Assembly: GCF_009823375.1 (NCBI RefSeq)
Contig: NZ_WBSX01000002.1
Location: 1 to 36,723 of the forward strand
Direction: 5' to 3'
Origin: Francisella noatunensis subsp. noatunensis
GTDB lineage: Bacteria; Pseudomonadota; Gammaproteobacteria; Francisellales; Francisellaceae
Length of the DNA stretch: 36,723 nucleotides
Shown here: piece after piece, positions 1-7,977 of the stretch
How positions within the stretch are numbered: the first letter of the stretch is position 1
Layout of the letters: each line of letters begins with the position of its first letter
Made by a program: the position numbers and the translations under genes
Notes under the pieces: generated by a model
Databases searched by the model: none
Told to the model about the DNA's origin: nothing
The model's input: the letters and a program-made list of their open reading frames with translations, nothing else

Positions 1-250
1 AACTAGCAAGACTGGCATCAAAGTATTCTTTGCTGATCCATACAGTCCTTGGCAAAGAGGTACTAATGAAAACATGAATAGGTATATCAGACAATTTATA
101 CCTAAAGGTACTAACTTTAACAATATATCTCATCAATACATTAGAAAGTTACAGATAGACTTGAATAATAGACCTAAGAAATGTTTAAATTACTTGACAC
201 CTAATGAAGTACATTTTGGTATCTCTATAAACATTGAGAATACAATCTAG
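1..250 (+). mobile_element. IS30-family element, 3' end (left copy)
   Basis: Terminal part of an insertion sequence that begins outside the window. Positions 1-250 match the reverse complement of 36121-36370 with only two differences by eye. The two copies stop matching just after the transposase stop codon, so the element edge lies at or within a base or two of position 250; the terminal inverted repeat must then overlap the end of the transposase gene. Immediately beyond lies the body of an SDR gene lacking its start, so the insertion or a rearrangement through it truncated that gene. The target duplication cannot be tested because the other end is absent. Confidence 0.85.
2..250 (+). CDS. 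IS30-family transposase, C-terminal fragment
   Basis: Open from the window edge and ends in TAG at 248-250, giving the last 82 residues of a DDE transposase. The segment [19 protein letters not shown] carries the third catalytic acidic residue (the Glu of NEN) in the usual IS30-family setting, followed by the [14 protein letters not shown] tail typical of that family. The first two catalytic Asp residues lie upstream of the window. It differs from the right-hand copy by one residue here (FIPKG against FISKG). Whether this copy is active cannot be judged. Confidence in the family is high from these motifs. Confidence 0.85.
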   Translation, partial: TSKTGIKVFFADPYSPWQRGTNENMNRYIRQFIPKGTNFNNISHQYIRKLQIDLNNRPKKCLNYLTPNEVHFGISINIENTI

Positions 251-777
251 CAAACCAAAGTATAGCTAACTTTGGTGAATTTTATTATGTCATTAACTGT
301 GCAGGTGTTATGTATTATCAATGTATAGAGAATAGAAATTACCAAGAATGGATGACTACAATAAATACTAATGTCATAGGATTTACTAATCTTTTATACT
401 CCGTACTACCATCATTAATCAAAAATAAAGGCATGCTGATCAACATAACATCTGATGCTGCTAGGCAAGCCTTTCCAGGTCTAGCGATTTACTCGGGTTC
501 AAAAGCTTTTATGGAATATACACTTAGAGCCATTCGTTTGGAGTTAATTGATAAAGATGTCAGAATTATCAATATTCAGCCAGGTAATGTTGCTACTCCA
601 TTGCAAAATATGTCTACGGATAGTGAGGCTGTCAAAAAATACGCTAGCGATGATTCAGATAATTTCATACAGCCACAACAAATAGCTGAAACAATAATTT
701 TTGCAATGAATCAACCTAAAAATGTTGCCATAAACGAAATACTAATAGAGCCTCAAAAAGAGCCTATCAGCGGATAA
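251..777 (+). pseudogene. SDR-family oxidoreductase, 5'-truncated by IS30
   Basis: The reading frame is open from the edge of the insertion sequence to TAA at 775-777. The first in-frame ATG is at 310, but homology-like sequence starts before it: the classical SDR motif NCAGV (family NNAGV) is encoded at about 295-309. Further on are the catalytic Ser region (NITSDAARQ) and the YSGSK active-site Tyr/Lys pair, then a normal C-terminus. The N-terminal TGxxxGxG cofactor-binding strand and the rest of the first Rossmann half are missing, so the product should not bind NAD(P). The substrate cannot be told. I read it as an inactivated gene; a short protein from ATG 310 is possible but unlikely to work. 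Confidence 0.85.
255..275. repeat. 7-bp inverted repeat beside the IS end
   Basis: CCAAAGT at 255-261 and ACTTTGG at 269-275 form perfect arms around a 7-base loop, beginning five bases past the apparent end of the insertion sequence. There is no T-tract after it, so it is not a standard terminator. It lies inside the remaining SDR reading frame and may be a chance palindrome, or part of a structured target; IS30-type elements are known to favour palindromic targets. Confidence 0.4.
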
Positions 778-794
778 CCTGAAGCTATATAGAC

Positions 795-837
795 ATCTAT
801 ACTTGTAATATTTCGTTCAATTAGCTAATGTATAGAT
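795..837. repeat. 8-bp inverted repeat in intergenic gap
   Basis: ATCTATAC at 795-802 and GTATAGAT at 830-837 are exact reverse complements separated by 27 bases, in the gap between the broken SDR gene and the broken transporter. No T-tract follows. It is too AT-rich for a confident terminator and may have no function. Confidence 0.3.
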
Positions 838-868
838 AAGTTATTCTTACTCTCAGGATTTTTTTAGT

Positions 869-1753
869 TTGAATTTTAAAAAACGAGCTTTTCTATTTGG
901 CTCGCTATCAGGAATATTTTGGGGTCTTGACTATACATTAGCAGGACAAGTTCATACACTTCTCACAATGACTTTTTTAGTTTCAATGTGGCTTACATCA
1001 ATACATGATTTGGGAGTTGCAGCAACTGTTAGTGTCATATCAAAATCATCTGTAAAAAAAGTTAAAGACCTAAAGCTTTGGCAAATTATAAGTATATGCT
1101 GCATTCCACTTCTAGGTGGACTTGCGATGACTATGTATATGCTTTCGACAAGAGATATCTCTACTGGGACAGCAATCATAATATCATCATGCTATCCTGC
1201 TGTAGGAATGATAGGCGCGCGGATATTTCTTAAGGAAAGCTTAACCCCTCTGAAGGTATTAGGATTTATAATTGTTTTAATTGGTATTACCCTAACAGCA
1301 TATAATGAATTATTTGATCAGACAAATAGTATTATAGGTCTTTGCTTTGCAATTTTAGCAGCTATTTTTTGGGGACTAGAAGGAGTTATCTACAAAATGG
1401 TGTTGAATGCTGATGTCTCGGCAAATACATTACTTTTTCTACGCAAGATATCTACAATTATCATATTTTTACCATTCACTTGGATCATAATCGATACAGT
1501 TAGTATTTATGTGCTATTACTTATAGCCGCTATTGGTGTTATTGGCTATATTGCAGATCTAGCATATATGCAAGCATTTAAGTACTCAAATGTAACTTTA
1601 GCAATGTCACTAAATATTACTTATATTATTTGAGGGCCATTATTTGCATTTATATTATTCGATCAAAGCATAAGTATTTTACTTCTTATAGCTTGCGCTA
1701 TTTTAATATTTATAGGTAATTATTTAATATTTAAATCTAAATCAGTTTACTAA
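869..1753 (+). pseudogene. EamA/DMT-family transporter with internal TGA stop
   Basis: A drug/metabolite-type carrier of the inner membrane with two EamA repeats of about five hydrophobic helices each (the repeated FWGL motifs, near codons 18 and 169, open the halves). Translation from TTG at 869, ten bases after a CAGGA ribosome-binding sequence, runs to TGA at 1631-1633. The same frame then continues for 40 further codons, beginning GPLFAFILFDQ, to TAA at 1751-1753. The sequence reads NITYII-stop-GPLF where EamA proteins have Trp, so a TGG to TGA change is the simplest explanation. The full frame (294 codons) matches the usual family length; the truncated product lacks the last helix or so. 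The substrate is unknown. The 3' end overlaps the convergent phosphatase gene by four bases. Confidence 0.8.
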
Positions 1754-2334
1754 AAGACAGAATTTTCTCCATATAGATAATTAGGTAACTGAAAGGTATT
1801 GAGAGCATACCCTCCGACTAGATCAGATGACTGATCTCCTATTGAGATAAGTATTTTATATCCTAGAGATTCAATATAAGCCCTTCTCTCTGCCTTAAAA
1901 TTTTTGAAACCTTTGGAATCATATTCTGTCAAGTTATCTGGAAAAACAAATACATCTTCAAAACCCACATAACCAGCATTATGCAATGCTTGCTTTGTTG
2001 CTTCTAAGTGTTTAGCAAATCGCGCGCTTATGAAAAATATTTTAAGACCTTTAGTAAGACAATAAAGATAGAAGTCTAAGGTAGCCTTGATTGGGTATGC
2101 GCTAGTTTTTGCAAGTAGTTCATCCCAAATTTGATGATTCTCCTGTTGAGGAAAGCCTACTTCTTTAAAAGGATAATAATGACTCAATGAAGTTTCATCG
2201 ATATCAAGAACTATGGCATGATTTTTTAATGAGGATTGAGCATCTATTACTTGCTTAGCTTTTTCAAGAATACTTCTTATCTCATCTTCATGAGCTTGAC
2301 CCTCATAATAAGAAATAACTTGTTCTTGTGTCAT
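1750..2334 (-). CDS. acpB: HAD-superfamily acid phosphatase (class B-like)
   Basis: A 194-residue phosphatase with the class IIIB HAD motifs in order: DIDETS near residue 45 (nucleophile and acid/base Asp), a Ser in FFISAR, and the acidic loop IGDQSSDLVGG near the C-terminus that binds Mg2+. This is the acid phosphatase/5'-nucleotidase P4-like fold, which removes phosphate from small phosphomonoesters. There is no signal peptide in this frame, and an in-frame TAA just upstream rules out a longer N-terminus, although relatives are usually periplasmic or lipoproteins. It starts 8 bases after the oxygenase gene, so both are probably cotranscribed; no clear Shine-Dalgarno sequence is visible. The name acpB is my recollection of the Francisella gene in this position and is less sure than the family. 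Confidence 0.8.
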   Translation of the reverse strand: MTQEQVISYYEGQAHEDEIRSILEKAKQVIDAQSSLKNHAIVLDIDETSLSHYYPFKEVGFPQQENHQIWDELLAKTSAYPIKATLDFYLYCLTKGLKIFFISARFAKHLEATKQALHNAGYVGFEDVFVFPDNLTEYDSKGFKNFKAERRAYIESLGYKILISIGDQSSDLVGGYALNTFQLPNYLYGENSVF

Positions 2335-2342
2335 ATATACGT

Positions 2343-3188
2343 TTATTTTAGACCTAACTCTTTCAATCTTTCTTCTAGAAATATTCCCGCTTGAGGATAT
2401 TTTTCAGATAGATATACTTCTGGCTTAGGGTGTATAAAGCATGGTGTTGAAACTCGATCAAGATTCTTTATTTCACCCTCTGGCTTTACAACTCTATGCT
2501 TAGTTGCAATATACTCACCATTAGTCATTTCTTGAAGCATGTCACCAATATTTATAACTAGAGACTCACTATCACATGGCACATAATACCATTTATTAGT
2601 TACTGGTGACAAAACTTGTAAACCTGGTGAAGAAGCGATTGGCAACAATGTAATTAAATTGATATCTTCATGAGCTGCGGCTCTTACTGCCCCTGGTTCT
2701 TCATCACCTTTCATAGCAGGATAATGTAATATTCTTAACAACGTACTCTCATAAGAAACAGTATCTCTTAATCGTTGTGGTAGCTTACTAGCAACAGCTG
2801 GATCCATATGCTCATCTATCCATTCAAGAAGTGTCTCGCCAAGCTTCATCATTTTTTCAAACATTTCTCTAGCTGCACTACTCACCTCCTTAGGATAACG
2901 ACCATTAGGAAAGTATAAATGATAGAAGTGCTTAAGGTCTTTTACTGTTTCACCCTTTGCAACCTCAGAAACATCCTTTGGAAAATATCCATCTTGATTT
3001 TCAACATCAAATAAGTATTTATCAGCATCACCTGACTTTAAAAAATCTTGCCACTCATTATAAACAGTTTGGATAAGATTCCAGTCAATAGGATGAGTCT
3101 TTAAAACCGCAAAACCCGTTTCTTTCAAAGACTTTGTAAACTCTTCAGCTGCATTATCTGCATAATAATCAACACTACGAATATTCAT
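2343..3188 (-). CDS. 2-oxoglutarate/Fe(II) oxygenase, isopenicillin-N-synthase-like
   Basis: A cytosolic non-haem iron dioxygenase of the IPNS/flavanone-hydroxylase type, about 281 residues. The double-stranded beta-helix core shows the iron ligands HED (in AAHEDINLITLL) and the distal His of TKHRVV, followed by RVSTPCFIHP, where Arg and Ser hold the 2-oxoglutarate carboxylate. The substrate cannot be deduced; family members hydroxylate or desaturate many small molecules. I chose the ATG at 3186-3188 because GGAG sits six bases before it; an ATG 33 bases further upstream (3221) has no such site. It is the first gene of a two-gene unit with the phosphatase. An extended -10 promoter lies about 45 bases upstream. 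Confidence 0.85.
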   Translation of the reverse strand: MNIRSVDYYADNAAEEFTKSLKETGFAVLKTHPIDWNLIQTVYNEWQDFLKSGDADKYLFDVENQDGYFPKDVSEVAKGETVKDLKHFYHLYFPNGRYPKEVSSAAREMFEKMMKLGETLLEWIDEHMDPAVASKLPQRLRDTVSYESTLLRILHYPAMKGDEEPGAVRAAAHEDINLITLLPIASSPGLQVLSPVTNKWYYVPCDSESLVINIGDMLQEMTNGEYIATKHRVVKPEGEIKNLDRVSTPCFIHPKPEVYLSEKYPQAGIFLEERLKELGLK

Positions 3189-3233
3189 TTTAACTCCATT
3201 TTTTAGAGGGAAACAATTCAAGAACTGCCTTTA

Positions 3234-3242
3234 ATTATATCA
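3234..3242 (-). promoter_or_regulatory. Extended -10 promoter for the oxygenase-phosphatase pair
   Basis: On the minus strand the sequence reads TGATATAAT, a perfect -10 hexamer with the TGn extension. No good -35 is present at 16-18 bases upstream, which extended -10 promoters tolerate. It is correctly placed before the oxygenase gene. Confidence 0.5.
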
Positions 3243-3307
3243 ATAATACTTTTATGTTTCATTAACTTGATGATATCTTAAATAGGAAAACTTACTCACA
3301 TTAACTT

Positions 3308-3626
3308 CTAAAATTTCTTCTTTTTGATTTTTTCACGCAAGTATATCTCTAACTTATCAAGTAATCTTGCAAGTTTTTTACTTATTGCAATAAATGGCAA
3401 CAAGGCTAACCCTATAAAAAAACAATCCTGGCCCTGGAGTAAATATCATAATTAGACCAAGTATCAAAGCCACAATTGAAATTATTAAAAACACTAATAA
3501 AACAAGAGGATTTGATAATTTTTTACGAGAATATCTGTGCAATAAATAAAACCTTTTTCCTGGCTTAGCTTTTACTATAGTTTTAAGTTTTAATATCACT
3601 TTTAATATACCTTCTAAGTTAAGCAA
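3308..3626 (-). pseudogene. PGPGW-type small membrane protein, frameshifted
   Basis: The first frame begins at a TTG (3626; weak ribosome-binding site, start uncertain) and encodes a basic N-terminus, one strongly hydrophobic helix (LVLLVFLIISIVALILGLI) and the motif FTPGPGLFF of the PGPGW putative transmembrane family. It then runs into a short unrelated tail. Dropping one T from the T7 tract (minus-strand reading, 3416-3422) restores FFIGLALLPFIAI followed by a Lys-rich tail and TAG at 3308-3310, exactly what the family has after PGPG. I therefore call it one gene broken by a +1 slip, or a sequencing error in a homopolymer. Function of the family is unknown. It lies 21 bases upstream of xerD in the same direction. 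Confidence 0.75.
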
Positions 3627-3647
3627 ATAACGCTAGCTCTAATAATT

Positions 3648-4526
3648 TTAACCTCTTGGATGATGTTTTTGGTATATTTCTTGTAAGCGATTTTGCGATA
3701 TATGTGTATAAATAGTTGTTGTTGATACATTACTATGTCCTAACAACAACTGAACCGATCTAAGATCGGCACCATGATTGAGCAAATGTGTTGCAAAAGC
3801 ATGTCTTAAAGTATGTGGGGATATATCTGTGTTTATGCCTGCAATAAGTGCATAGCTCTTAATACGATGCCAAAAAGATTGACGAGTTATTCTCTTTGAA
3901 TGTTTGCTAATGAAGACGGCTTTCTCTTTAAAATTTTTAGCTAAAGATTCGCGCGACTCTTCAAAATACTTATGTAAATATTCAAGCGCATATTCCCCAA
4001 TGGGTACAATTCTCTCTTTTGAGCCCTTGCCCATTACTTGTATTATCCCGATATTCAAATCAATATCATGAGTATTTAGACCAACTAACTCACTAACTCT
4101 CAAACCCGTAGCATACATAAGCTCTAGCATCGTCTTATCACGAATACCAATATCATCTGTTAAATCAGGAGCTTGAAGTAGTCTTTCGACATCAGTTTCT
4201 GTCATATCCTTAGGTAGCTTTTTAGCTAACTTTGGCAAAGTTAATTTTGTAGTAGGGTTAGTAGTAACTTGACCTGTCGATATAAGCCAATTATAGAACT
4301 TACGTAATGTAGATATCATACGCGCATTAGATCGGCTACTATAACCATTCTTAGAACGATAAGATATAAAAGCATATAACTGCTCAAAATCGAGATTAAT
4401 TAATTCTGCTTGTGAGAAATAACTTTGTAAAAACTTTAGATCTGTACGATAAGATGAAATAGTATTTTGGCTTAAACCATGCTCAAGCCAAAGATTATCA
4501 AGAAAAACATCAACAGCTGTAGACAC
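3648..4526 (-). CDS. xerD: Tyrosine recombinase XerD
   Basis: Site-specific recombinase that, with XerC, resolves chromosome dimers at dif beside FtsK. The 292-residue protein has the N-terminal SAM-like core-binding domain (residues 1-90) and the catalytic domain with the full tyrosine-recombinase set: Arg143 in ATGLRVSEL, the beta-hairpin Lys in MGKGSKERIVPI, His238-Arg241 in HTLRHAFATH, His264 in LLGHSNVSTT and the nucleophile Tyr273 in TIYTH. Length is normal for XerC/D. XerD rather than XerC is preferred by overall resemblance, but some Francisella-type genomes use few Xer proteins, so the assignment to D is less certain than the family. It starts 18 bases after rplS and may be transcribed with it. 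Confidence 0.88.
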   Translation of the reverse strand: MSTAVDVFLDNLWLEHGLSQNTISSYRTDLKFLQSYFSQAELINLDFEQLYAFISYRSKNGYSSRSNARMISTLRKFYNWLISTGQVTTNPTTKLTLPKLAKKLPKDMTETDVERLLQAPDLTDDIGIRDKTMLELMYATGLRVSELVGLNTHDIDLNIGIIQVMGKGSKERIVPIGEYALEYLHKYFEESRESLAKNFKEKAVFISKHSKRITRQSFWHRIKSYALIAGINTDISPHTLRHAFATHLLNHGADLRSVQLLLGHSNVSTTTIYTHISQNRLQEIYQKHHPRG

Positions 4527-4544
4527 TTTTTGATTTTCCTAGAA

Positions 4545-4892
4545 TTATACTTTTTCTTTAATTCTAGCAGCCTTACCAGTAAGACCTCTCATATAGTATA
4601 GCTTAGCTCTACGTACATCTGCTCTCTTCTCAACAGTGATACTGTCAATTAAAGGTGAATGCGTTTGGAAAGTTCTCTCTACACCCATACCTGAAGACAT
4701 TTTTCTTACTGTGAAAGCAGAGTGAAGACCTCTGTTTCTTTTTCTAAGAACGAAACCTTTGAAAGCCTGAATTCTTTGCTTATCGCCTTCTTTAATCCAT
4801 AGGTTAACAGTGATCGAATCACCTGGATTAAATTCTGGAAGATCTGTTCTGATTTGTGACTTTTCTACTAATTCAACAAATTTATTTTTCAT
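4545..4892 (-). CDS. rplS: 50S ribosomal protein L19
   Basis: A 115-residue basic protein at the 30S-50S interface. The recognisable features are the [18 protein letters not shown] stretch, the [20 protein letters not shown] core and the C-terminal [21 protein letters not shown]. Its start overlaps the end of trmD by 11 bases, showing translational coupling, as in the rpsP-rimM-trmD-rplS operon of other gammaproteobacteria. Confidence 0.97.
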   Translation of the reverse strand: MKNKFVELVEKSQIRTDLPEFNPGDSITVNLWIKEGDKQRIQAFKGFVLRKRNRGLHSAFTVRKMSSGMGVERTFQTHSPLIDSITVEKRADVRRAKLYYMRGLTGKAARIKEKV

Positions 4893-5649
4893 TTTTCTCT
4901 CCTTTTGTGCTTACCATATCTATTTTATAATCATTTATAATTTGCTTATCTTCTTCAGATAGGCATAGGCACTCAATTAAATCTTTACGACGTTCATAAG
5001 TTCTTATCAACTTCTGTTTACGCCTCCATTTTGCTATTTCCTTATGATTACCAGATAACAAAACACTTGGAACCGCATTACCATCAGGCAAAACAGCTGG
5101 CTTTGTATAATGCGGGTAGTCCAAAAGACCATCATAAAAAGAATCCTCAATCATGGAATCCTTGTTACCTAACACCTCTGGCAATAGCCTTATCAGACTA
5201 TCCATAACTAACATAGCAGGGAGCTCACCACCACTTAATACAAAATCACCGACTGAAATCTCTTCATCAACATAATCTTGGATCAAGCGCTCATCAACCC
5301 CTTCATATCTACCACAAAGCAGTATCAATGAATCATTTTCTAAAAGCTCAAGAGCCTTATTATGATTAAACACACTACCCTGAGGTGACAAGTATACTAC
5401 TTTTGTATTATAACCTAAAGTACTTTTTGCATCTTTGATTGCCTGTGATAATGGTTCATATTTCATAACCATACCGGCTCCACCACCAAAGCTGGTATCA
5501 TCTACCGTTGCATGCTTATCAGTTGTATAATCTCGAGGATTAAAGCATTTTATAGATACCTTAGAGTCTTTTATCGCCCTAGCAGTAATCCCAAAATCAT
5601 TTATCGCCTTAAACATTTCAGGAAATATAGATATTATGCCAAATTTCAT
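4882..5649 (-). CDS. trmD: tRNA (guanine-N1)-methyltransferase TrmD
   Basis: Methylates G37 of tRNAs with a G at position 36 using S-adenosylmethionine, preventing +1 frameshifting. The 255-residue protein begins [13 protein letters not shown] and contains the trefoil-knot SAM site: [19 protein letters not shown] and [15 protein letters not shown]. The C-terminal domain has the tRNA-binding [16 protein letters not shown] region. Third gene of the ribosomal/tRNA maturation operon. SAM for this reaction is made by MetK, encoded just on the other side of the operon promoter. Confidence 0.97.
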   Translation of the reverse strand: MKFGIISIFPEMFKAINDFGITARAIKDSKVSIKCFNPRDYTTDKHATVDDTSFGGGAGMVMKYEPLSQAIKDAKSTLGYNTKVVYLSPQGSVFNHNKALELLENDSLILLCGRYEGVDERLIQDYVDEEISVGDFVLSGGELPAMLVMDSLIRLLPEVLGNKDSMIEDSFYDGLLDYPHYTKPAVLPDGNAVPSVLLSGNHKEIAKWRRKQKLIRTYERRKDLIECLCLSEEDKQIINDYKIDMVSTKGEKNEK

Positions 5650-5731
5650 TTTTCTAAATCTAGAATTAAAACAGCTCTAATTTTAGTACTTAAGACAAAC
5701 AAACACAAATATTGAATCACAAAGCAATTGA

Positions 5732-6241
5732 CTAATAATCGTATTCCCAATCAACAACTATTTTTTTTAAATCAAGATCTTCACTAACAATATATTGCTT
5801 AACATAAGGAATAAGATATTCATCAGAGTCTTTCTTACAAATTAAAACTTCATTAGCACCAGTTTCAATAATCACAATTACTTTACCAAATGAATCATTA
5901 GCTGTATTTACAATCGTACATCCAATTAAATCTGTAAAATAAGCTTCGTCGTTATCAACCTTTGGCAATGCTTCTTTTAGCACTCCAATTAGAGAGTTAA
6001 CATACTTCTTTGCAGTTTCTACATCATTAACACTAGCAAGCTTAATATACAGCTTATCAGCTCGTCTTAAGACACTCTCATCTTTAAGTGGTTGCCAAGC
6101 ACTATTAGCCGGTAACTGGATATACCAGTCGCCATAACTCAAAAGTGTTTCTATTGAACTTGCTAAAGGATACAAGTTAAGCTCGCCATCAAGCTTATAT
6201 GTAGCACCAATTTTAGCTATTTCCACAAAATCTTGTGACAT
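5732..6241 (-). CDS. rimM: 16S rRNA processing protein RimM
   Basis: Chaperone for maturation of the 30S head that binds ribosomal protein S19. The protein has 169 residues, with the N-terminal RimM barrel ([19 protein letters not shown]; family consensus is GxxGlkGev, so the glycine pattern is a little degenerate) and the C-terminal PRC barrel (DLIGCTIVN ... [19 protein letters not shown]). It lies 33 bases after rpsP and 82 bases before trmD, as expected for this operon. Confidence 0.95.
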   Translation of the reverse strand: MSQDFVEIAKIGATYKLDGELNLYPLASSIETLLSYGDWYIQLPANSAWQPLKDESVLRRADKLYIKLASVNDVETAKKYVNSLIGVLKEALPKVDNDEAYFTDLIGCTIVNTANDSFGKVIVIIETGANEVLICKKDSDEYLIPYVKQYIVSEDLDLKKIVVDWEYDY

Positions 6242-6274
6242 AAAAGAAAAATAATTTGATTCTATAAATACGAA

Positions 6275-6523
6275 TTAAGCAACTTTTTTAGCTTCTTTGA
6301 TTAAGCTAGCTACTCTATCAGATGGTTGAGCACCTTTAGCAAGCCAAGCTTCAGCTTTAGCTACATCAAGCTTTAATCTTTCTTCACCACCTTTAGCTAA
6401 AGGATTAAAGAAACCTAGTTTCTCGATAAATCTACCATCTCTTGGACTTCTTTTATCAGCAACTACGATTCTATAGAAAGGACGCTTTTTAGCACCACCA
6501 CGTGCCATACGAATTACTACCAT
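6275..6523 (-). CDS. rpsP: 30S ribosomal protein S16
   Basis: An 82-residue S16, needed for assembly of the 30S body. Conserved segments are [40 protein letters not shown] and the C-terminal [12 protein letters not shown]. First gene of the rpsP-rimM-trmD-rplS operon; GGAG lies just upstream of the ATG. Transcription most likely starts from the TTGACA/TAAAGT promoter about 110 bases upstream. Confidence 0.97.
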   Translation of the reverse strand: MVVIRMARGGAKKRPFYRIVVADKRSPRDGRFIEKLGFFNPLAKGGEERLKLDVAKAEAWLAKGAQPSDRVASLIKEAKKVA

Positions 6524-6630
6524 TTATTTATTCTCCGGTTTTATATTTTAATTTTTTAATTATTAAAATTTATTAGCTAAGCTTAGCAGCCATAAACCTA
6601 GCAAAAATTATGCAAAAATTTAATAGCAAT

Positions 6631-6659
6631 ACTTTAAAGTCTCTTAACTAAAATGTCAA
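6631..6659 (-). promoter_or_regulatory. Promoter of the rpsP operon
   Basis: On the minus strand TTGACA (6654-6659) is followed after exactly 17 bases by TAAAGT (6631-6636). A perfect -35 with ideal spacing makes this a strong sigma-70 promoter pointing at rpsP. Confidence 0.7.
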
Positions 6660-6667
6660 TAGTTGAC
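6655..6667. repeat. 13-bp palindrome joining two divergent -35 boxes
   Basis: GTCAA-TAG-TTGAC is a perfect inverted repeat. Its left arm belongs to the -35 of the rpsP promoter and its right arm to the -35 of the metK promoter. Back-to-back -35 boxes only three bases apart produce the palindrome; it could simply follow from two good -35 boxes or serve as an operator. Confidence 0.6.
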
Positions 6668-6690
6668 TTCACATAAACATAATATATAAT
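6663..6690 (+). promoter_or_regulatory. Promoter of metK
   Basis: TTGACT (6663-6668), a 16-base spacer and a perfect TATAAT (6685-6690) point toward metK, leaving a leader of about 120 bases before its start codon. The leader does not show an obvious SAM-riboswitch core to me. Confidence 0.65.
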
Positions 6691-6816
6691 ACCCGAAGTC
6701 GCTGAATTTAACAAACAACTTGCTTGCGACATTAAATAATAAGCTAAAGCGTTTCTACTAAATTTTTATTCAAAATTTTCTAGAGACTTTTTAGCAAAAC
6801 TAAAAGGGAGAACGAA

Positions 6817-7977
6817 ATGTCAAAAAATTATTTATTCACATCCGAATCAGTTTCAGAAGGACATCCAGACAAACTAGCTGATCAAATTTCAGATGCCATC
6901 TTAGATGAAATCCTAAAACAAGATAAAAACGCTCGTATTGCGTGTGAAACTTTAGTAAAAACTGGTATGGCATTAGTCACTGGAGAAATCACAACTTCTG
7001 CTTGGATTGATATTGAAGAGCTAGTTAGAAAAGTAATCGTTGAAACTGGATATGATAATGCAAACAAAGGTATTGATGGTAGGACTTGTTCTGTAATCAA
7101 TGCTATTGGTAAACAATCTAGTGACATTGCCCAAGGCGTTGATCGTGGCTCACTAGAAGATCTTGGTGCAGGTGATCAAGGATTAATGTTTGGTTTTGCC
7201 ACCAATGAAACACCGACTTTGATGCCTTCTGCAATTTATTACTCCCATTTACTAATGAGAAAACAAGCAGAGCATAGAAAATCAGGCAAACTTGCATGGT
7301 TAAGACCAGATGCAAAAGCTCAAGTAACTTTAGCATATGAAAATGATAAACCTAAGTTTATTGATACAATTGTCTTATCTACTCAACACAATGAATCAAT
7401 ATCTCAAAAAGATTTACACGATGCTGTTATCGAAGAGATTGTGAAAGAGGTAATCCCTGCTGAACTAATCACAAAAAATACAAAATATCACATTAATCCA
7501 ACAGGTGTATTCTTAATAGGCGGTCCTCAAGGAGATTGTGGCCTTACAGGTAGAAAAATTATTGTTGATACTTATGGTGGGGCTGCTCATCATGGTGGAG
7601 GCGCATTCTCTGGAAAAGATCCATCAAAAGTTGATCGTTCTGGTGCATATATGGGTAGATATATCGCTAAGAATGTTGTTGATGCTGGGCTAGCCGATAA
7701 ATGTGAAGTTCAAGTTGCTTATGCAATTGGCGTAGCAAAGCCTGTTTCTTTAATGGTCAACACTTTTGGTACAGGTAAAATTTCTGATAGCAAAATTGAG
7801 CAACTAGTTGCAGAAACTTTTGATCTTAGAGTTGGTAAGATCATCGAAAATCTTGACCTACTTAGACCTATTTATCGTAAAACATCTAACTATGGTCATT
7901 TTGGTCGCGAGTTACCAGAGTTTACTTGGGAAAAAATAGATAAGGCTGATAATCTTAAATCTGCCGCTAAGATCTAA
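6817..7977 (+). CDS. metK: S-adenosylmethionine synthetase
   Basis: Makes S-adenosylmethionine from methionine and ATP in the cytosol, with a tetrameric active site at subunit interfaces. The 386-residue protein has [16 protein letters not shown] (ATP-binding HPDK at residues 16-19), the signature [12 protein letters not shown], and the phosphate-binding loop [18 protein letters not shown]. Length is normal. GGGAG lies six bases before the ATG. It is transcribed divergently from rpsP-rimM-trmD-rplS, whose TrmD uses its product. No convincing terminator follows the stop codon. Confidence 0.98.
   Translation: MSKNYLFTSESVSEGHPDKLADQISDAILDEILKQDKNARIACETLVKTGMALVTGEITTSAWIDIEELVRKVIVETGYDNANKGIDGRTCSVINAIGKQSSDIAQGVDRGSLEDLGAGDQGLMFGFATNETPTLMPSAIYYSHLLMRKQAEHRKSGKLAWLRPDAKAQVTLAYENDKPKFIDTIVLSTQHNESISQKDLHDAVIEEIVKEVIPAELITKNTKYHINPTGVFLIGGPQGDCGLTGRKIIVDTYGGAAHHGGGAFSGKDPSKVDRSGAYMGRYIAKNVVDAGLADKCEVQVAYAIGVAKPVSLMVNTFGTGKISDSKIEQLVAETFDLRVGKIIENLDLLRPIYRKTSNYGHFGRELPEFTWEKIDKADNLKSAAKI

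Noticed and set aside
6691-6816. SAM riboswitch in the metK leader
   Set aside because: The 120-base leader lacks any recognisable riboswitch core or terminator/anti-terminator arrangement; this was considered because metK is often so controlled in other bacteria.
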